64,000 bases of DNA. It comes from Lachnotalea sp. AF33-28 (GTDB taxonomy: Bacteria; Bacillota; Clostridia; Lachnospirales; Lachnospiraceae). Under the pieces are notes generated by a model that searched no databases, was not told the origin of the DNA, and worked only from the letters and a program-made list of their open reading frames with translations. The stretch is from NCBI RefSeq assembly GCF_003477885.1, contig NZ_QUEE01000016.1, positions 45,770 through 109,769 of the forward strand, read 5' to 3'. This document shows, one piece after another, positions 1 to 8,559 of the stretch. Made by a program: the position numbers and the translations under genes. Position 1 is the stretch's first letter. Every line of letters starts with the position of its first letter.

Positions 1-42
1 AATTTTGATAGAGTTTTTTAAGAAAGAAAGCGGAGAGCCGGA

Positions 43-71
43 TTGACGAACCGATGTAATCATGCTAGAAT
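43..71 (+). promoter_or_regulatory. Promoter of the phospholipase D-like gene
   Basis: The -35 is TTGACG (43-48) and the -10 is TAGAAT (66-71), with a 17-bp spacer. Transcription would begin near 78. That favours translation from the ATG at 97 over earlier in-frame starts. Confidence 0.6.
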
Positions 72-96
72 TTCTTGTATGAAAAGAGGAAAGAAA

Positions 97-1530
97 ATGT
101 CTGTTATGAAATGGATTGTCCGTATCCTGCTGGTCTTTCTGTTATATGTGATTGCAGGAGCGCTGCTCCCCTTCGCTTTCCCTAAAAAGGTAAGCGAGGA
201 CTACAGCAGCAAGGTGGATCCCTCCGCCTTTTACGGGACGGGAACCGGTGTGGATCGGGCGGCGATCGTGGAGACCAATAAGGAAGCCCTGGATGTTCGG
301 ATACAGATGATACAGGAAGCGAAGGAGCGCATTATCCTGACCACATTCGATATACGTCCTGGGGACAGCTGCAACGACGTATTTGCGGCGCTTCTGGCGG
401 CAGCCGACCGCGGGGTGAAGGTACAGGTGATGGTGGACGGATTGTACGGCACAGTGCATATGTCGGGCGATCCGCTGTTTTATGCCGCCGGCAGCCACCC
501 GAATTTTGAAATCAAGTTTTATAATGTGCCGAATCTTCTGATGCCCTGGACAGCGAACGGCCGCATGCACGACAAGTATGTAATCGTGGACGATAAACTT
601 CTGCTGGCAGGCGGGAGAAATACTTTCGATTACTTTCTGGGGGAAAATCAGACATCAAACCCCAGCTACGACAGGGAAGTGCTGATCTACAATACCGCCT
701 ATGAGGATGCCGCGAACCGCGAAAGCGTCCTGTTTGAGGTAAAGGATTATTTTGACGCGCTCTGGGAGGAAGATTCCTGTCAATATGTGTTTGACAGCGT
801 TCCCGGCCGCCTTAAGGCGAAAACAGAATCCTCCGCCGAGTGGCTGCGCAGCCATTATCAGGAGATGGCGGATCAACAGCCGGAGCTGTTTGCCGAGTCC
901 TTTGACTATGAGGCCGTGACAATGGAAACGCATAAGATCTCCTTTATCCATAACCCCACGCATATTATGGCGAAGGAACCCTATGTATGGTATGAACTGG
1001 AGCAGCTGATGAAGCAGGCAAAGAGCGGTGTCTACATACAGACCCCCTATGCGGTTTTCAGCAAGGATATGTATCAGGGGATGAAGGACATAGACCGAGC
1101 GGTGGGACAATTTTCCATGCAGGTCAATTCCGTTGCCGTGGGAGATAATTTCATGGCATCATCGGACTATGTCCACAACCGCGGTAAGATATTGGATACG
1201 GGTGTGGATCTGTATGAATTTCAGGGAGACCATTCCTCCCACGGCAAATCCATACTCGTGGACGATGATATCGCGGTGATCGGATCCTTCAACCTGGATA
1301 TGCGCAGTGTTTATATTGATACGGAAGTGATGTTTGTCATTCACAGCGAAGAGATTAACCGGGATTTGAATGGAAAGATTGCCGCCATGCATGCGCAGGC
1401 GTTAAAGGTGGGACAGGACGGAAATTATGAAGAGAATCCGGATGTGCCTGCGGTACAGCTGCCCGGGCCGAAGAAGTTCCTCTTCGGTATCACCTCATGG
1501 GTGTTCCAGCTGTTCCGATATTTGATCTGA
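97..1530 (+). CDS. Phospholipase D / cardiolipin synthase-like protein
   Basis: This 477-residue protein belongs to the phospholipase D superfamily, which transfers or hydrolyses phosphatidyl groups. It carries two HKD motifs: H158-K160-D165 (GRMHDKYVIVDD) and H382-K384-D389 (SSHGKSILVDD). Both are needed to form the active site. One N-terminal membrane helix (about residues 5-28) precedes the catalytic part, so it is probably membrane-anchored with the enzyme outside. Cardiolipin synthases usually have two N-terminal helices, so another phospholipid substrate is possible. The start at 97 was chosen because GAGGAAAG lies just upstream and a promoter ends at 71. It is a single gene closed by a terminator. 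Confidence 0.85.
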   Translation: MSVMKWIVRILLVFLLYVIAGALLPFAFPKKVSEDYSSKVDPSAFYGTGTGVDRAAIVETNKEALDVRIQMIQEAKERIILTTFDIRPGDSCNDVFAALLAAADRGVKVQVMVDGLYGTVHMSGDPLFYAAGSHPNFEIKFYNVPNLLMPWTANGRMHDKYVIVDDKLLLAGGRNTFDYFLGENQTSNPSYDREVLIYNTAYEDAANRESVLFEVKDYFDALWEEDSCQYVFDSVPGRLKAKTESSAEWLRSHYQEMADQQPELFAESFDYEAVTMETHKISFIHNPTHIMAKEPYVWYELEQLMKQAKSGVYIQTPYAVFSKDMYQGMKDIDRAVGQFSMQVNSVAVGDNFMASSDYVHNRGKILDTGVDLYEFQGDHSSHGKSILVDDDIAVIGSFNLDMRSVYIDTEVMFVIHSEEINRDLNGKIAAMHAQALKVGQDGNYEENPDVPAVQLPGPKKFLFGITSWVFQLFRYLI

Positions 1531-1532
1531 AA

Positions 1533-1582
1533 AAAGCTCCGGCGCCAATGTGCTGTATACGCATTGACGCCGGAGCTTTTTA
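1533..1582 (+). terminator. Rho-independent terminator
   Basis: A GC-rich inverted repeat (stem AGCTCCGGCG / CGCCGGAGCT, extended by CAATG/CATTG) is followed by TTTTTAT, directly after the phospholipase D-like stop codon. The 5' A-run means it could also serve the opposing DUF2975 gene. Confidence 0.85.
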
Positions 1583-1661
1583 TTTCAGACAGGGCATTAT
1601 GCCGCTAAAGCGATCCGCAGCAGCAAAGAATCCTGTTTGCAGCTTTTATTTAACAGGGCGG

Positions 1662-2141
1662 TTATATCGTGAGGTCGTTTTCCTGCTTCATCTGCCAGGC
1701 CTTTTCGATCAGATGGGACAGGACGGCGGCAATGACTGCAATAGCGATACCTGCGGCTATGATGAACAGGGCTGCGATAAAGAGAAAGATATGCAGCGAG
1801 TTGGCCAAAAGCAGCACCAGTATACCGATCAAACAATATGCGGTATCGATCAGGGCAAGGCGGCCGATGTTCTGCAGCGATTTTGCATTTTCATGGCTGA
1901 AGGAATTGTCCTTTCCGATCTGGACGCAGACCTTCCAGAACTGGTAGAGCGCCAGATAGCAGGGGATGGCGCCGATCCAGATCATGATCAGGTATAGATA
2001 GAACAGTGAAGAAAATTCCGGATAGAGCGTCAGCATATTCCTGCCATAGGTGGGAACGAATAAAAAGAAGAACAGCCCTCCGATGATTCCTACAAATATG
2101 GTAACGCCCTTTAGCCATTGTGATAATTTTAACTGCTGCAT
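1662..2141 (-). CDS. DUF2975-type four-helix membrane protein
   Basis: A 159-residue integral membrane protein with four predicted helices; helices 1-2 are separated by a short external loop. The middle stretch YQFWKVCVQIGKDNSFSHEN is typical of the DUF2975 family. DUF2975 proteins have no defined biochemical role. They are usually encoded next to a small Xre regulator, but no such partner lies beside this one. The start at 2141 (MQQLKLSQ) was chosen over a further upstream ATG because GGAGGAG precedes it and the upstream ATG lies at the promoter. Function is unknown. Confidence 0.7.
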   Translation of the reverse strand: MQQLKLSQWLKGVTIFVGIIGGLFFFLFVPTYGRNMLTLYPEFSSLFYLYLIMIWIGAIPCYLALYQFWKVCVQIGKDNSFSHENAKSLQNIGRLALIDTAYCLIGILVLLLANSLHIFLFIAALFIIAAGIAIAVIAAVLSHLIEKAWQMKQENDLTI

Positions 2142-2196
2142 AATGTGTTTTCTGCTCCTCCCGCTCCGTCCGTTCTGCCGGATATTTGTTACTTGA

Positions 2197-2225
2197 ATTA
2201 TATAAGAAGAAAAACTGAAAGTCAA
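2197..2225 (-). promoter_or_regulatory. Promoter of the DUF2975 gene
   Basis: Read on the minus strand, the -35 is TTGACT (2220-2225) and the -10 is TATAAT (2197-2202), with a 17-bp spacer. Confidence 0.7.
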
Positions 2226-2259
2226 CATCTATTTATCGAAAAACGATAACTTACCCTGT

Positions 2260-2301
2260 CTTGCGCGGGAACTTTACGGTAACTGTGAACGGTTACTTAC
2301 C
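2260..2301. repeat. Dispersed intergenic repeat, family A (copy 1)
   Basis: The segment contains GCGCGGGAA followed by TTTACGGTAACTGTGAAC and GGTTAC. The same order of motifs recurs at 8311, 16644 (inverted), 41467, 42950 and 50476. Its function is unknown. Confidence 0.6.
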
Positions 2302-2355
2302 TGCCTTTGCATCGGTTTTCCCGCTGCCGAAACTGTTATATACAATAAATTATGG

Positions 2356-2384
2356 TTGCCGGAACGTTTTTATTTCGCTATAAT
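2356..2384 (+). promoter_or_regulatory. Promoter of tldD-tldE
   Basis: The -35 is TTGCCG (2356-2361) and the -10 is TATAAT (2379-2384), with a 17-bp spacer. It lies 36 bp before the tldD start. Confidence 0.7.
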
Positions 2385-2419
2385 TTAGATCAGATACAGA
2401 CGGTGAAGGAAGGAGAGCT

Positions 2420-3799
2420 ATGATTGAAAAAAATATATTAGAAAAAGTGCTTGCCAGGGCTATGGCCACCGGTGCGGATTTCGCAGAAGTGTTTGTGGAA
2501 CGGACAAAAGAAAACGAAATCGTGATGACCGGAGGAAAACTGGATTCCATACATGACGGACTGTTGTCCGGAGCCGGTATCCGTGTATTCAATGGCCTGC
2601 GTTCTGTCCATGTTTCCACCACGGATATCACGCAAAGCGGTCTCATGGCATGTGCGGCGAAAGCAGCGGATGTGATCGGACAGAGCCGTTCAGAGAGGAT
2701 GATCCGCTTGACGGAACGCTTAAACGGCGACCGGCATCCGATTAAAACAGTGCCGTCCAGCGTGTCAAATGCGGTAAAACTGGAGATTGTAAAGGAGGCT
2801 GATGCGGCGGCCCGGGGGTATGACAGCGCCATCGCACAGGTTAAGACCAGACTGATGGATTTTGACCACAATATACTGATTGCCAACAGCGAGGGGCTTT
2901 ATACGGCTGACCGGCAGATACGGACCAGACTCATGGTGGTCTCCACGGCCAGCGACGGCATGTCCAACCAGCAGGGCTTTAGTTCACCGGGCCGGCGCAT
3001 GGGTCTGGAGATGTTTGAAACCATATTGCCTTCTGAGGTTGGAAGGGCCGCGTCGGCGCAGGCAATGACCATGCTTAAGGCCGGATACTGCCCGGCTGGC
3101 AGGATGGCGGTGGCCATTGAAAACGGTTTTGGCGGTGTTATCTTTCATGAGGCATGCGGGCATTCGCTGGAAGCCTCGTCGGTGGCCTACGGCCAGTCTG
3201 AATTTGCCGGGAAACTGGGCTTACGGGTGGCCTGTCCCAAGGTGACAGCGGTAGATGACGGCACGATCCCAGGGGCATGGGGCTCGGTCAATATCGATGA
3301 TGAAGGCACTCCCTCCCGGCGCAATGTACTGATTGAAAACGGCATCTTAAAATCCTACCTGGTGGATCGCTTTAACGGCCGGCGTATGGGCATGCCGTCT
3401 ACCGGCAGCGCAAGGCGCCAGAGTTATTTGTTTGAGCCGACTTCACGCATGACAAACACATTTCTCCTAAATGGGCCGGATCGCAATGAGGATATTATAG
3501 CTTCTATAGAATACGGTCTTTACGCAAAAAGTATGGGCGGAGGATCTGTGAACCCTGTGACAGGAGCGTTTAATTTCAGCGTCAGGGAAGGGTATCTGAT
3601 CAGAAACGGAAAAGTATGCGAACCTGTCCGTGGAGCGAGCCTGATCGGCAATGGGGCAGAGGTGCTGTCCGCAATCGATATGGTGGGGCAGAATCTGGCA
3701 ACGGCACAGGGAATGTGCGGGTCATCCAGCGGAAGTATCCCGACAGATGTGGGGCAGCCGCTGATCCGTGTGTCTTCTATAACCGTGGGCGGAAGATAG
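2420..3799 (+). CDS. tldD: TldD-family metalloprotease subunit
   Basis: A 459-residue TldD homologue. The zinc motif HExxxH is present as HEACGH (H243, E244, H248). The C-terminal GMCGSSSGSIPTDVGQP matches the family's conserved Cys and VGQP region. TldD and TldE form a heterodimeric cytoplasmic protease that degrades unfolded peptides; in other bacteria it matures microcin B17 or degrades CcdA antitoxin. AGGAGAG precedes the ATG. The partner tldE starts 12 bp after the stop codon, so the two are almost certainly one operon. No peptide precursor gene is visible nearby, so a housekeeping role is more likely than peptide maturation. Confidence 0.9.
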   Translation: MIEKNILEKVLARAMATGADFAEVFVERTKENEIVMTGGKLDSIHDGLLSGAGIRVFNGLRSVHVSTTDITQSGLMACAAKAADVIGQSRSERMIRLTERLNGDRHPIKTVPSSVSNAVKLEIVKEADAAARGYDSAIAQVKTRLMDFDHNILIANSEGLYTADRQIRTRLMVVSTASDGMSNQQGFSSPGRRMGLEMFETILPSEVGRAASAQAMTMLKAGYCPAGRMAVAIENGFGGVIFHEACGHSLEASSVAYGQSEFAGKLGLRVACPKVTAVDDGTIPGAWGSVNIDDEGTPSRRNVLIENGILKSYLVDRFNGRRMGMPSTGSARRQSYLFEPTSRMTNTFLLNGPDRNEDIIASIEYGLYAKSMGGGSVNPVTGAFNFSVREGYLIRNGKVCEPVRGASLIGNGAEVLSAIDMVGQNLATAQGMCGSSSGSIPTDVGQPLIRVSSITVGGR

Positions 3800-3810
3800 G
3801 AGGGGTCAAT

Positions 3811-5157
3811 ATGGATTTTAATAGATGGAAAGAGCTGGCAGTTAAGGAAGCGAAAAGGCGAAACCTTACAGATTACGAACTATATTATGTGGAAGAAGAA
3901 ATGGCAAAGATCAGCGCCTTTCGGGAGGATGTGAAGGGGTTTTCCAGCCAGAAGCAGGGAGGAATCTGTTTAAGGCTGACTGCGGACGGTCGGACCGGCT
4001 ATGCGTCCACAGAGCTGCCGGATGAGAGTCAGATCGGAATGCTGTTCGACCGGGCGCTGGAAAATGCATCGCTCTTTGAGACGGCATCGGCGGAAGGGCT
4101 GCGTGCCGATGAAGAAATATATGGAGAGAAAACGGTGGAAGCATATGACATTCCCGATGTTGCAAGCCTTACGGAAGAAGTCCTTGCGCTCCAGAAAGCG
4201 GCCTATGCCGCGGATGCGCGGGTATCGGACGGCACAGAGAGCTGCGTGATCAGCCGCAGGCGTACAGTCAGGCTGTATAATCCCCTCGGACTGGATCTGG
4301 AAAATAGCACCGGCTATTCCGTGGCGTTTATTGAGGCGCTGGTAAGGCAAGGGGATGAGACCAATGTGGGCCGGTCTTTGGCAGTCGGTGATATGGCGCA
4401 GTTTGATCCGGATGGGATGGCAAAGGAAGCGGCCGGTGACGGATGCGCTAAGCTGGGCGCAGTTTTGGTGCCATCCGGAAGCTATCCTGTGATCTTTGAC
4501 AGCCGACAGATGATTACATTTTTAGAGGCGTTTAGCGCAGTGTTTTCGGCAGAGAATGCGCAGAAGGGCTTATCGCTGCTTTCGGGACTGGAAGGACAGC
4601 AGACAGCAGCAAAGTGCGTTACCCTCATAGAGGACCCGCTGTGCCGTTATAGTCCGGTGCAGACGCCTTTTGATGATGAGGGAACAGCGGTTCGGGAAAA
4701 GAAGATCATAGACGGAGGAATACTGACCACACTTTTGTATGACCGAAAGACAGCCGGGGTGGCAGGCACGGTGAGCACAGGAAACGGAATAAAGGGAAGA
4801 TATGACCAGACCGTCTCGCCGGGATATTTCTGTCTGTATCTGAAACCGGGAGTGAAAAGCCGTGAGCTGCTGTGTGCAGGAATCAAAGAGGGCGTACTTG
4901 TGAATGAAATTAAGGGGCTGCATGCGGGAACCAATGAGGTGACCGGAGATTTCTCTATTGAAAGCGCGGGATTTTTTATCAGAGACGGCAAAGTATCACA
5001 CCCGATCAAGTCTTTTACGGTAGCCGGCAATTTCTTTGACCTGCTGAAAGATATTCTGGCGGTGGGTTCCGATCTGCATTTCGGCATGCCCAAAGGGGCA
5101 TCCGTGGTCGGATCCCCCTCTGTTTTGATTTCGCATTTGTCCGTGGCAGGAAAATAA
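3811..5157 (+). CDS. tldE: TldE/PmbA-family protease partner
   Basis: This 448-residue protein matches the TldE/PmbA family along its whole length, including PFDDEGTAVREKKIIDGG and the C-terminal GTNEVTGDFSIESAGFFI. It lacks the HExxxH zinc motif, as TldE subunits do, and would form the non-catalytic half of the TldD/TldE dimer. An open frame extends upstream into tldD, but the ATG at 3811 has AGGAGGGG at 3799-3804, so it was chosen as the start. The gene runs toward the converging Xre regulator, with only 36 bp between the stop codons and no obvious terminator. Confidence 0.9.
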   Translation: MDFNRWKELAVKEAKRRNLTDYELYYVEEEMAKISAFREDVKGFSSQKQGGICLRLTADGRTGYASTELPDESQIGMLFDRALENASLFETASAEGLRADEEIYGEKTVEAYDIPDVASLTEEVLALQKAAYAADARVSDGTESCVISRRRTVRLYNPLGLDLENSTGYSVAFIEALVRQGDETNVGRSLAVGDMAQFDPDGMAKEAAGDGCAKLGAVLVPSGSYPVIFDSRQMITFLEAFSAVFSAENAQKGLSLLSGLEGQQTAAKCVTLIEDPLCRYSPVQTPFDDEGTAVREKKIIDGGILTTLLYDRKTAGVAGTVSTGNGIKGRYDQTVSPGYFCLYLKPGVKSRELLCAGIKEGVLVNEIKGLHAGTNEVTGDFSIESAGFFIRDGKVSHPIKSFTVAGNFFDLLKDILAVGSDLHFGMPKGASVVGSPSVLISHLSVAGK

Positions 5158-5193
5158 CCGAACCGATCAGAGCCGCAGAAACGAAAAGCAGGA

Positions 5194-6246
5194 TCATGTA
5201 AGCGGATGCTGCTCCAATAAGCTGTCAAAATCCGTCCGGTTTTTTAGAAATTCCATATCCTCATCGCTCTTAATGGAAGCTAAAAGACCTGGCAGTATTT
5301 CTGAAAGATCAGATTTATTCTGCGGGATCTTCTGCGGGACATGGCGGTAGAGCCTGGATTGGGAAAACAACCATGGCTTCTTTAATGCATCAGCCATCCC
5401 TGTCAGCATCTCCATACAGGTATCGCCGTCTTTTTTGGCGGCGGCCAGTTCGAATGCTGCCACATAGGAGTTGTATTCCCAGCTCTCCAGCAAACGTGAG
5501 GATTTTTGTGAAACCTCCGCGAGATAACCGGCGGTTTCCATATCATTTTCATTTAATGCCAGCGTCATGAGCGCCAGCAGGGCAGACTGAACATCGCTTG
5601 CCGCCGCCATCAGCTTGCGTTCCAGTATCTGCGCGGCCTCATCCAGCCGCCCCAGCTTGACGAACAGATTGGCCTTCATGTGGTTCTTGTCCACGGCCGG
5701 CTTATCGGTCAGCTGATCTAACAGTTCCTCGGCTCTGTCATAGTCGCCGTGCTGCATGCAGCGGGCAGCCAGCATATAATTGGCAAAGTCCCTGGTCGCC
5801 ATATCGTCACACAGCGCGGCCCGCTCATAAAGCTGTTCAAGCTGTTCGGAATAGCTTTCCCTGGAGGCAGGAGCGAACATGAACAGCGCGCCGTCCAGCG
5901 TAGATGCGGTCATGCCAATCAGCGGACCGCAGTCCGGGTACTCCTGCAGCTTTTCCATTGCCACAGCATAACCTTTTTCAAAACCGTCCTGTTTTATGAT
6001 GCTGCTAAGCTCTTCGCAGAACAGGCCGATTTCCTGTTCGGTCAGTTCTTCTCTGAAGGAGAACAGCGTATTCAGATCGGTTTTCAGGAGGCGGGCCAGC
6101 GCCGGAAGTACGGCAATATCCGGACAGGCGTTTCCCTTTTCCCATTTGTTAAAAGCTGAAGCGGATACGCCGAGCCGTTTGGCGGCCTCCTCCTGTGTCA
6201 GGTTTTGTTCTTTACGTTTTATTCGTATGATTTCGTTTAGTTTCAT
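5194..6246 (-). CDS. Xre-family regulator with TPR-like C-terminal region
   Basis: A 350-residue protein. Residues 1-60 form an HTH_3 domain (LTQEEAAKRLGVSASAFNKW, then PDIAVLPALARLLKTDLNTL). The remaining 290 residues are helical and rich in paired Leu/Ala helices, resembling a TPR sensor region. Such proteins often bind a peptide or partner and switch DNA binding. The start at 6246 was preferred to the ATG at 6276 because AAAGGA lies just upstream of it. A 12-bp perfect palindrome lies 28 bp upstream. The regulatory target is unknown; the divergently transcribed MATE exporter is one candidate. Confidence 0.75.
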   Translation of the reverse strand: MKLNEIIRIKRKEQNLTQEEAAKRLGVSASAFNKWEKGNACPDIAVLPALARLLKTDLNTLFSFREELTEQEIGLFCEELSSIIKQDGFEKGYAVAMEKLQEYPDCGPLIGMTASTLDGALFMFAPASRESYSEQLEQLYERAALCDDMATRDFANYMLAARCMQHGDYDRAEELLDQLTDKPAVDKNHMKANLFVKLGRLDEAAQILERKLMAAASDVQSALLALMTLALNENDMETAGYLAEVSQKSSRLLESWEYNSYVAAFELAAAKKDGDTCMEMLTGMADALKKPWLFSQSRLYRHVPQKIPQNKSDLSEILPGLLASIKSDEDMEFLKNRTDFDSLLEQHPLT

Positions 6247-6273
6247 TTCTATCCTTTCCGCGCGCTCTAATAT

Positions 6274-6285
6274 CATCGATCGATG
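6274..6285. promoter_or_regulatory. Palindrome upstream of the Xre regulator
   Basis: CATCGATCGATG is a perfect 12-bp palindrome 28 bp before the start of the Xre gene. It could be an autoregulatory operator; this is inferred from position only. Confidence 0.3.
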
Positions 6286-6302
6286 TATTCATGTAGCTGC
6301 TT

Positions 6303-6336
6303 AGACGGCGCATCTTCTTGACCGAGAAAGCCCCGC
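6303..6336. repeat. Degenerate fragment of dispersed repeat, family B
   Basis: AGACGGCGCATCTTCTTGAC followed by CGAGAAAGCC resembles the left part of the repeat at 50575-50605 and, inverted, at 38910-38945. The rest of the unit is missing here. Confidence 0.4.
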
Positions 6337-6471
6337 CCTCCGAAACTGCTACATATTTATCATACCAGATACGGTCTGCGCATACAATGGAGCAGCATTC
6401 AAGAATCTCCGGCAAAAATTTACTGTACAGAAAGTTTGTTTCCAGCAGATCAGATCCCACCGTTTACGTCC

Positions 6472-6527
6472 GTAGTTCGCGCGTGGTCAGTGGCTGCCTG
6501 TAGTTCATGCGAGGTTCGTGGCTGCCC
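6472..6527. repeat. 28-bp imperfect tandem duplication upstream of the MATE promoter
   Basis: Two adjacent 28-bp units begin GTAGTTC and contain GTGGCTGCC near the end (6472-6499 and 6500-6527). They match at 22 of 28 positions and lie just upstream of the -35 box at 6533. They may be regulatory or a simple slippage product. Confidence 0.5.
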
Positions 6528-6532
6528 GCTGC

Positions 6533-6561
6533 TTGACAGCCGGCAGGGAAACATCTATACT
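6533..6561 (+). promoter_or_regulatory. Promoter of the MATE exporter gene
   Basis: Consensus -35 TTGACA (6533-6538), 17-bp spacer and -10 TATACT (6556-6561). The leader then contains a hairpin, GGCCGCA/TGCGGCC, at about 6577-6595. Confidence 0.8.
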
Positions 6562-6630
6562 AAACAGAGCTGATTTGGGCCGCATAGGGTGCGGCCGCAC
6601 CTTACCGGCAATAAGGAGAAGTAAATAGAA

Positions 6631-7974
6631 ATGGAAAAGGAATATCTGATACATAAAAAACCGATAAAAGCGCTCTTTCTGTTTGCGCTGCCGATGATCA
6701 TCGGCAATCTGTTCCAGCAGTTCTATACCATGGCGGATTCAGTGGTGGTGGGCCGTTTTGTAAATGAAAATGCCCTGGCGGCGGTAGGCGCATCTTACTC
6801 GCTGACAACAGTATTCATATCTGTCGCCATCGGAGGCGGCATGGGCGCTTCCGTGATCACCAGCAGGTATTTTGGCGCCAGGGAGTACGGAAAGATGAAA
6901 CGGTCTGTTTCCACCGCTCTGCTGTCGTTTCTGGTTCTGAGCATTATTCTGGGGATCGTAGGAGCGCTGTGCGGAAAGTCGATCATGCGGGCTTTAAATA
7001 CGCCGGCACAAGTGCTGGATATGGCGTCGGAATACTTGAATATTTATTTTCTGGGCCTGCCCTTTTTGTTCATGTATAATGTGCTGTCGGCGATGTTTAA
7101 TGCGCTGGGGCGTTCACGCATACCGCTGTATCTGTTGATCTTTTCTTCTATATTTAATATCCTTCTGGATATTTATATGGTGTGCTCTCTGCATATGGGA
7201 GTGGCAGGGGTGGCATGGGCTACGCTGATCGCACAGGGAATTTCCGCAGTGGCGGCTTTCCTGCTCTTCCTGAAGGAAATGTCCACTTATCCGGCCGACC
7301 GGCAACCTCTCTTTGACGCTGCAGAATTGGGCAGCATGGTCCGCATTGCGCTTCCGTCTATACTGCAGCAGTCCACGGTGTCCATCGGCATGATGCTGGT
7401 GCAGTCAGTGGTAAACAGCTTTGGCGCGGAGATGCTGGCAGGCTTTTCGGCCGCTATGCGGGTGGAAAGCATTTGCGTTGTGCCGATGGCGGCCATGGGC
7501 AATGCAATTTCCTCCTACACTTCGCAGAATATCGGAGCCGGAGAGATGGAGCGTGTTCCAAAAGGATATCACTCCGGTTTATGTCTGATTGGGGGATTTG
7601 CCATGGTGATCTGCGCGGCACTGGAGCTCTTTTACAGGCCGATCATCACCATGTTTCTGGGGGCGGACGGCACACAGCTCGCTATGCAGACGGGCATAGG
7701 CTACCTTAAGTTTATGGGCTGGTTTTTCGCTCTGATCGGATGTAAGATGCTGACGGACGGGCTGCTGCGCGGAGCGGGTGATATGAAGATGTTCACTGTG
7801 GCTAATCTGGTAAACCTGGCGATCCGCGTCATTATCGCTGTTACGCTGGCACCTGCCTTTGGTATACAGATGGTATGGTTTGCGGTTCCGATCGGCTGGC
7901 TTGCGAACTTCGTCATATCTTATCTGGAATACCGTACCGGGAAGTGGAAGAGGACGGGCAAAGCGATATCATAA
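6631..7974 (+). CDS. MATE-family multidrug/toxin exporter
   Basis: A 447-residue membrane protein with about 12 helices in two MatE halves. The first half begins ALPMIIGNLFQQFYTMADSV and contains VVGRFVNENALAAVGAS, both typical of the family. The second half begins IALPSILQQSTVSIGMM. MATE transporters exchange cationic drugs or metabolites for Na+ or H+ at the cytoplasmic membrane. The substrate cannot be read from the sequence. AAGGAGAAG lies before the ATG. The gene has its own strong promoter and a terminator follows, so it is monocistronic. The divergent Xre regulator may control it. Confidence 0.9.
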   Translation: MEKEYLIHKKPIKALFLFALPMIIGNLFQQFYTMADSVVVGRFVNENALAAVGASYSLTTVFISVAIGGGMGASVITSRYFGAREYGKMKRSVSTALLSFLVLSIILGIVGALCGKSIMRALNTPAQVLDMASEYLNIYFLGLPFLFMYNVLSAMFNALGRSRIPLYLLIFSSIFNILLDIYMVCSLHMGVAGVAWATLIAQGISAVAAFLLFLKEMSTYPADRQPLFDAAELGSMVRIALPSILQQSTVSIGMMLVQSVVNSFGAEMLAGFSAAMRVESICVVPMAAMGNAISSYTSQNIGAGEMERVPKGYHSGLCLIGGFAMVICAALELFYRPIITMFLGADGTQLAMQTGIGYLKFMGWFFALIGCKMLTDGLLRGAGDMKMFTVANLVNLAIRVIIAVTLAPAFGIQMVWFAVPIGWLANFVISYLEYRTGKWKRTGKAIS

Positions 7975-8047
7975 AATAATTCATGTTTGGACGTTTTCGG
8001 GTACAGGGCTGTTTCTAGCGGATGGCTTGTCCGGAGGACCGATAAAG

Positions 8048-8087
8048 CAGCAAGTGCCAAGCAGAGAGATTGGCACTTGCTGTTATT
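8048..8087 (+). terminator. Terminator-like hairpin after the MATE gene
   Basis: A 13-bp stem, CAGCAAGTGCCAA / TTGGCACTTGCTG, encloses a 9-nt loop and is followed by TTATT. The short T-run makes it a moderately strong terminator. Confidence 0.65.
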
Positions 8088-8095
8088 AAAAAAGA

Positions 8096-8308
8096 TCAAA
8101 GGTCCTTCTCTATTTTTATTCCGTACTCATGATATAGACGATTTCGAAATATCTCATCACCGGCTGCACGAAGAAGATCATCTGAACGGGAGTCTTGCAG
8201 CAGACGTGAGGTCAATTGGGCGAAATAGTCTTCGCCCTTTTTCACACCCTTTTTCACACCGAGTTCTGTATAGTATTCTCTGACGGTAGCTTCATCCGAT
8301 TCCCGCAT
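8096..8308 (-). pseudogene. C-terminal remnant of a PD-(D/E)XK (Rpn-like) transposase-family protein
   Basis: A 70-codon open frame whose product contains GVKKGVKKGE and ends LLRAAGDEIFRNRLYHEYGI plus a short tail. That combination resembles the extreme C-terminus of the Rpn / PD-(D/E)XK nuclease transposase family common in Lachnospiraceae, where lysine-glycine repeats precede a short helical end. The nuclease domain itself is absent, so this is probably a remnant. A family A repeat abuts its 5' end. It could still be a short expressed protein. The assignment rests on recognition from memory rather than a search. Confidence 0.5.
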
Positions 8309-8310
8309 TT

Positions 8311-8395
8311 CACGGCGCGAGAGCGTGTCCCAATGAGGACCATGCTCTCTTCTGTCATATGCGGGAAGTTAACGGCAACAGTTTACGGCAACAGC
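8311..8395. repeat. Dispersed intergenic repeat, family A (copy 2, long form)
   Basis: The long form reads CACGG, GAGAGCGTGTCCCAATGAGG, ACCAT, a variable part, then ATGCGGGAAGTTAACGGCAA. The same modules in the same order occur at 41467-41552 and 50476-50557. Confidence 0.7.
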
Positions 8396-8559
8396 AAAAA
8401 AACTGTTGAATTATTTCCAAACCTATGCTATTTTAGAGTAACAACCAATCAGATCGGGCATTTCTGCCCCTCCCAATCCCCAATAAGAGAACTGAAATAA
8501 CAACAGCAGGCAGTCAGGAGACACCTGATGATAGTTTGTACAATTAAGGAGATCAATCC

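Noticed and set aside
6212..6460. 82-codon open frame on the minus strand upstream of the Xre gene
   Set aside because: It overlaps the start of the Xre gene in another frame, has no good ribosome binding site and no recognisable motif, and covers the palindrome and degenerate repeat.
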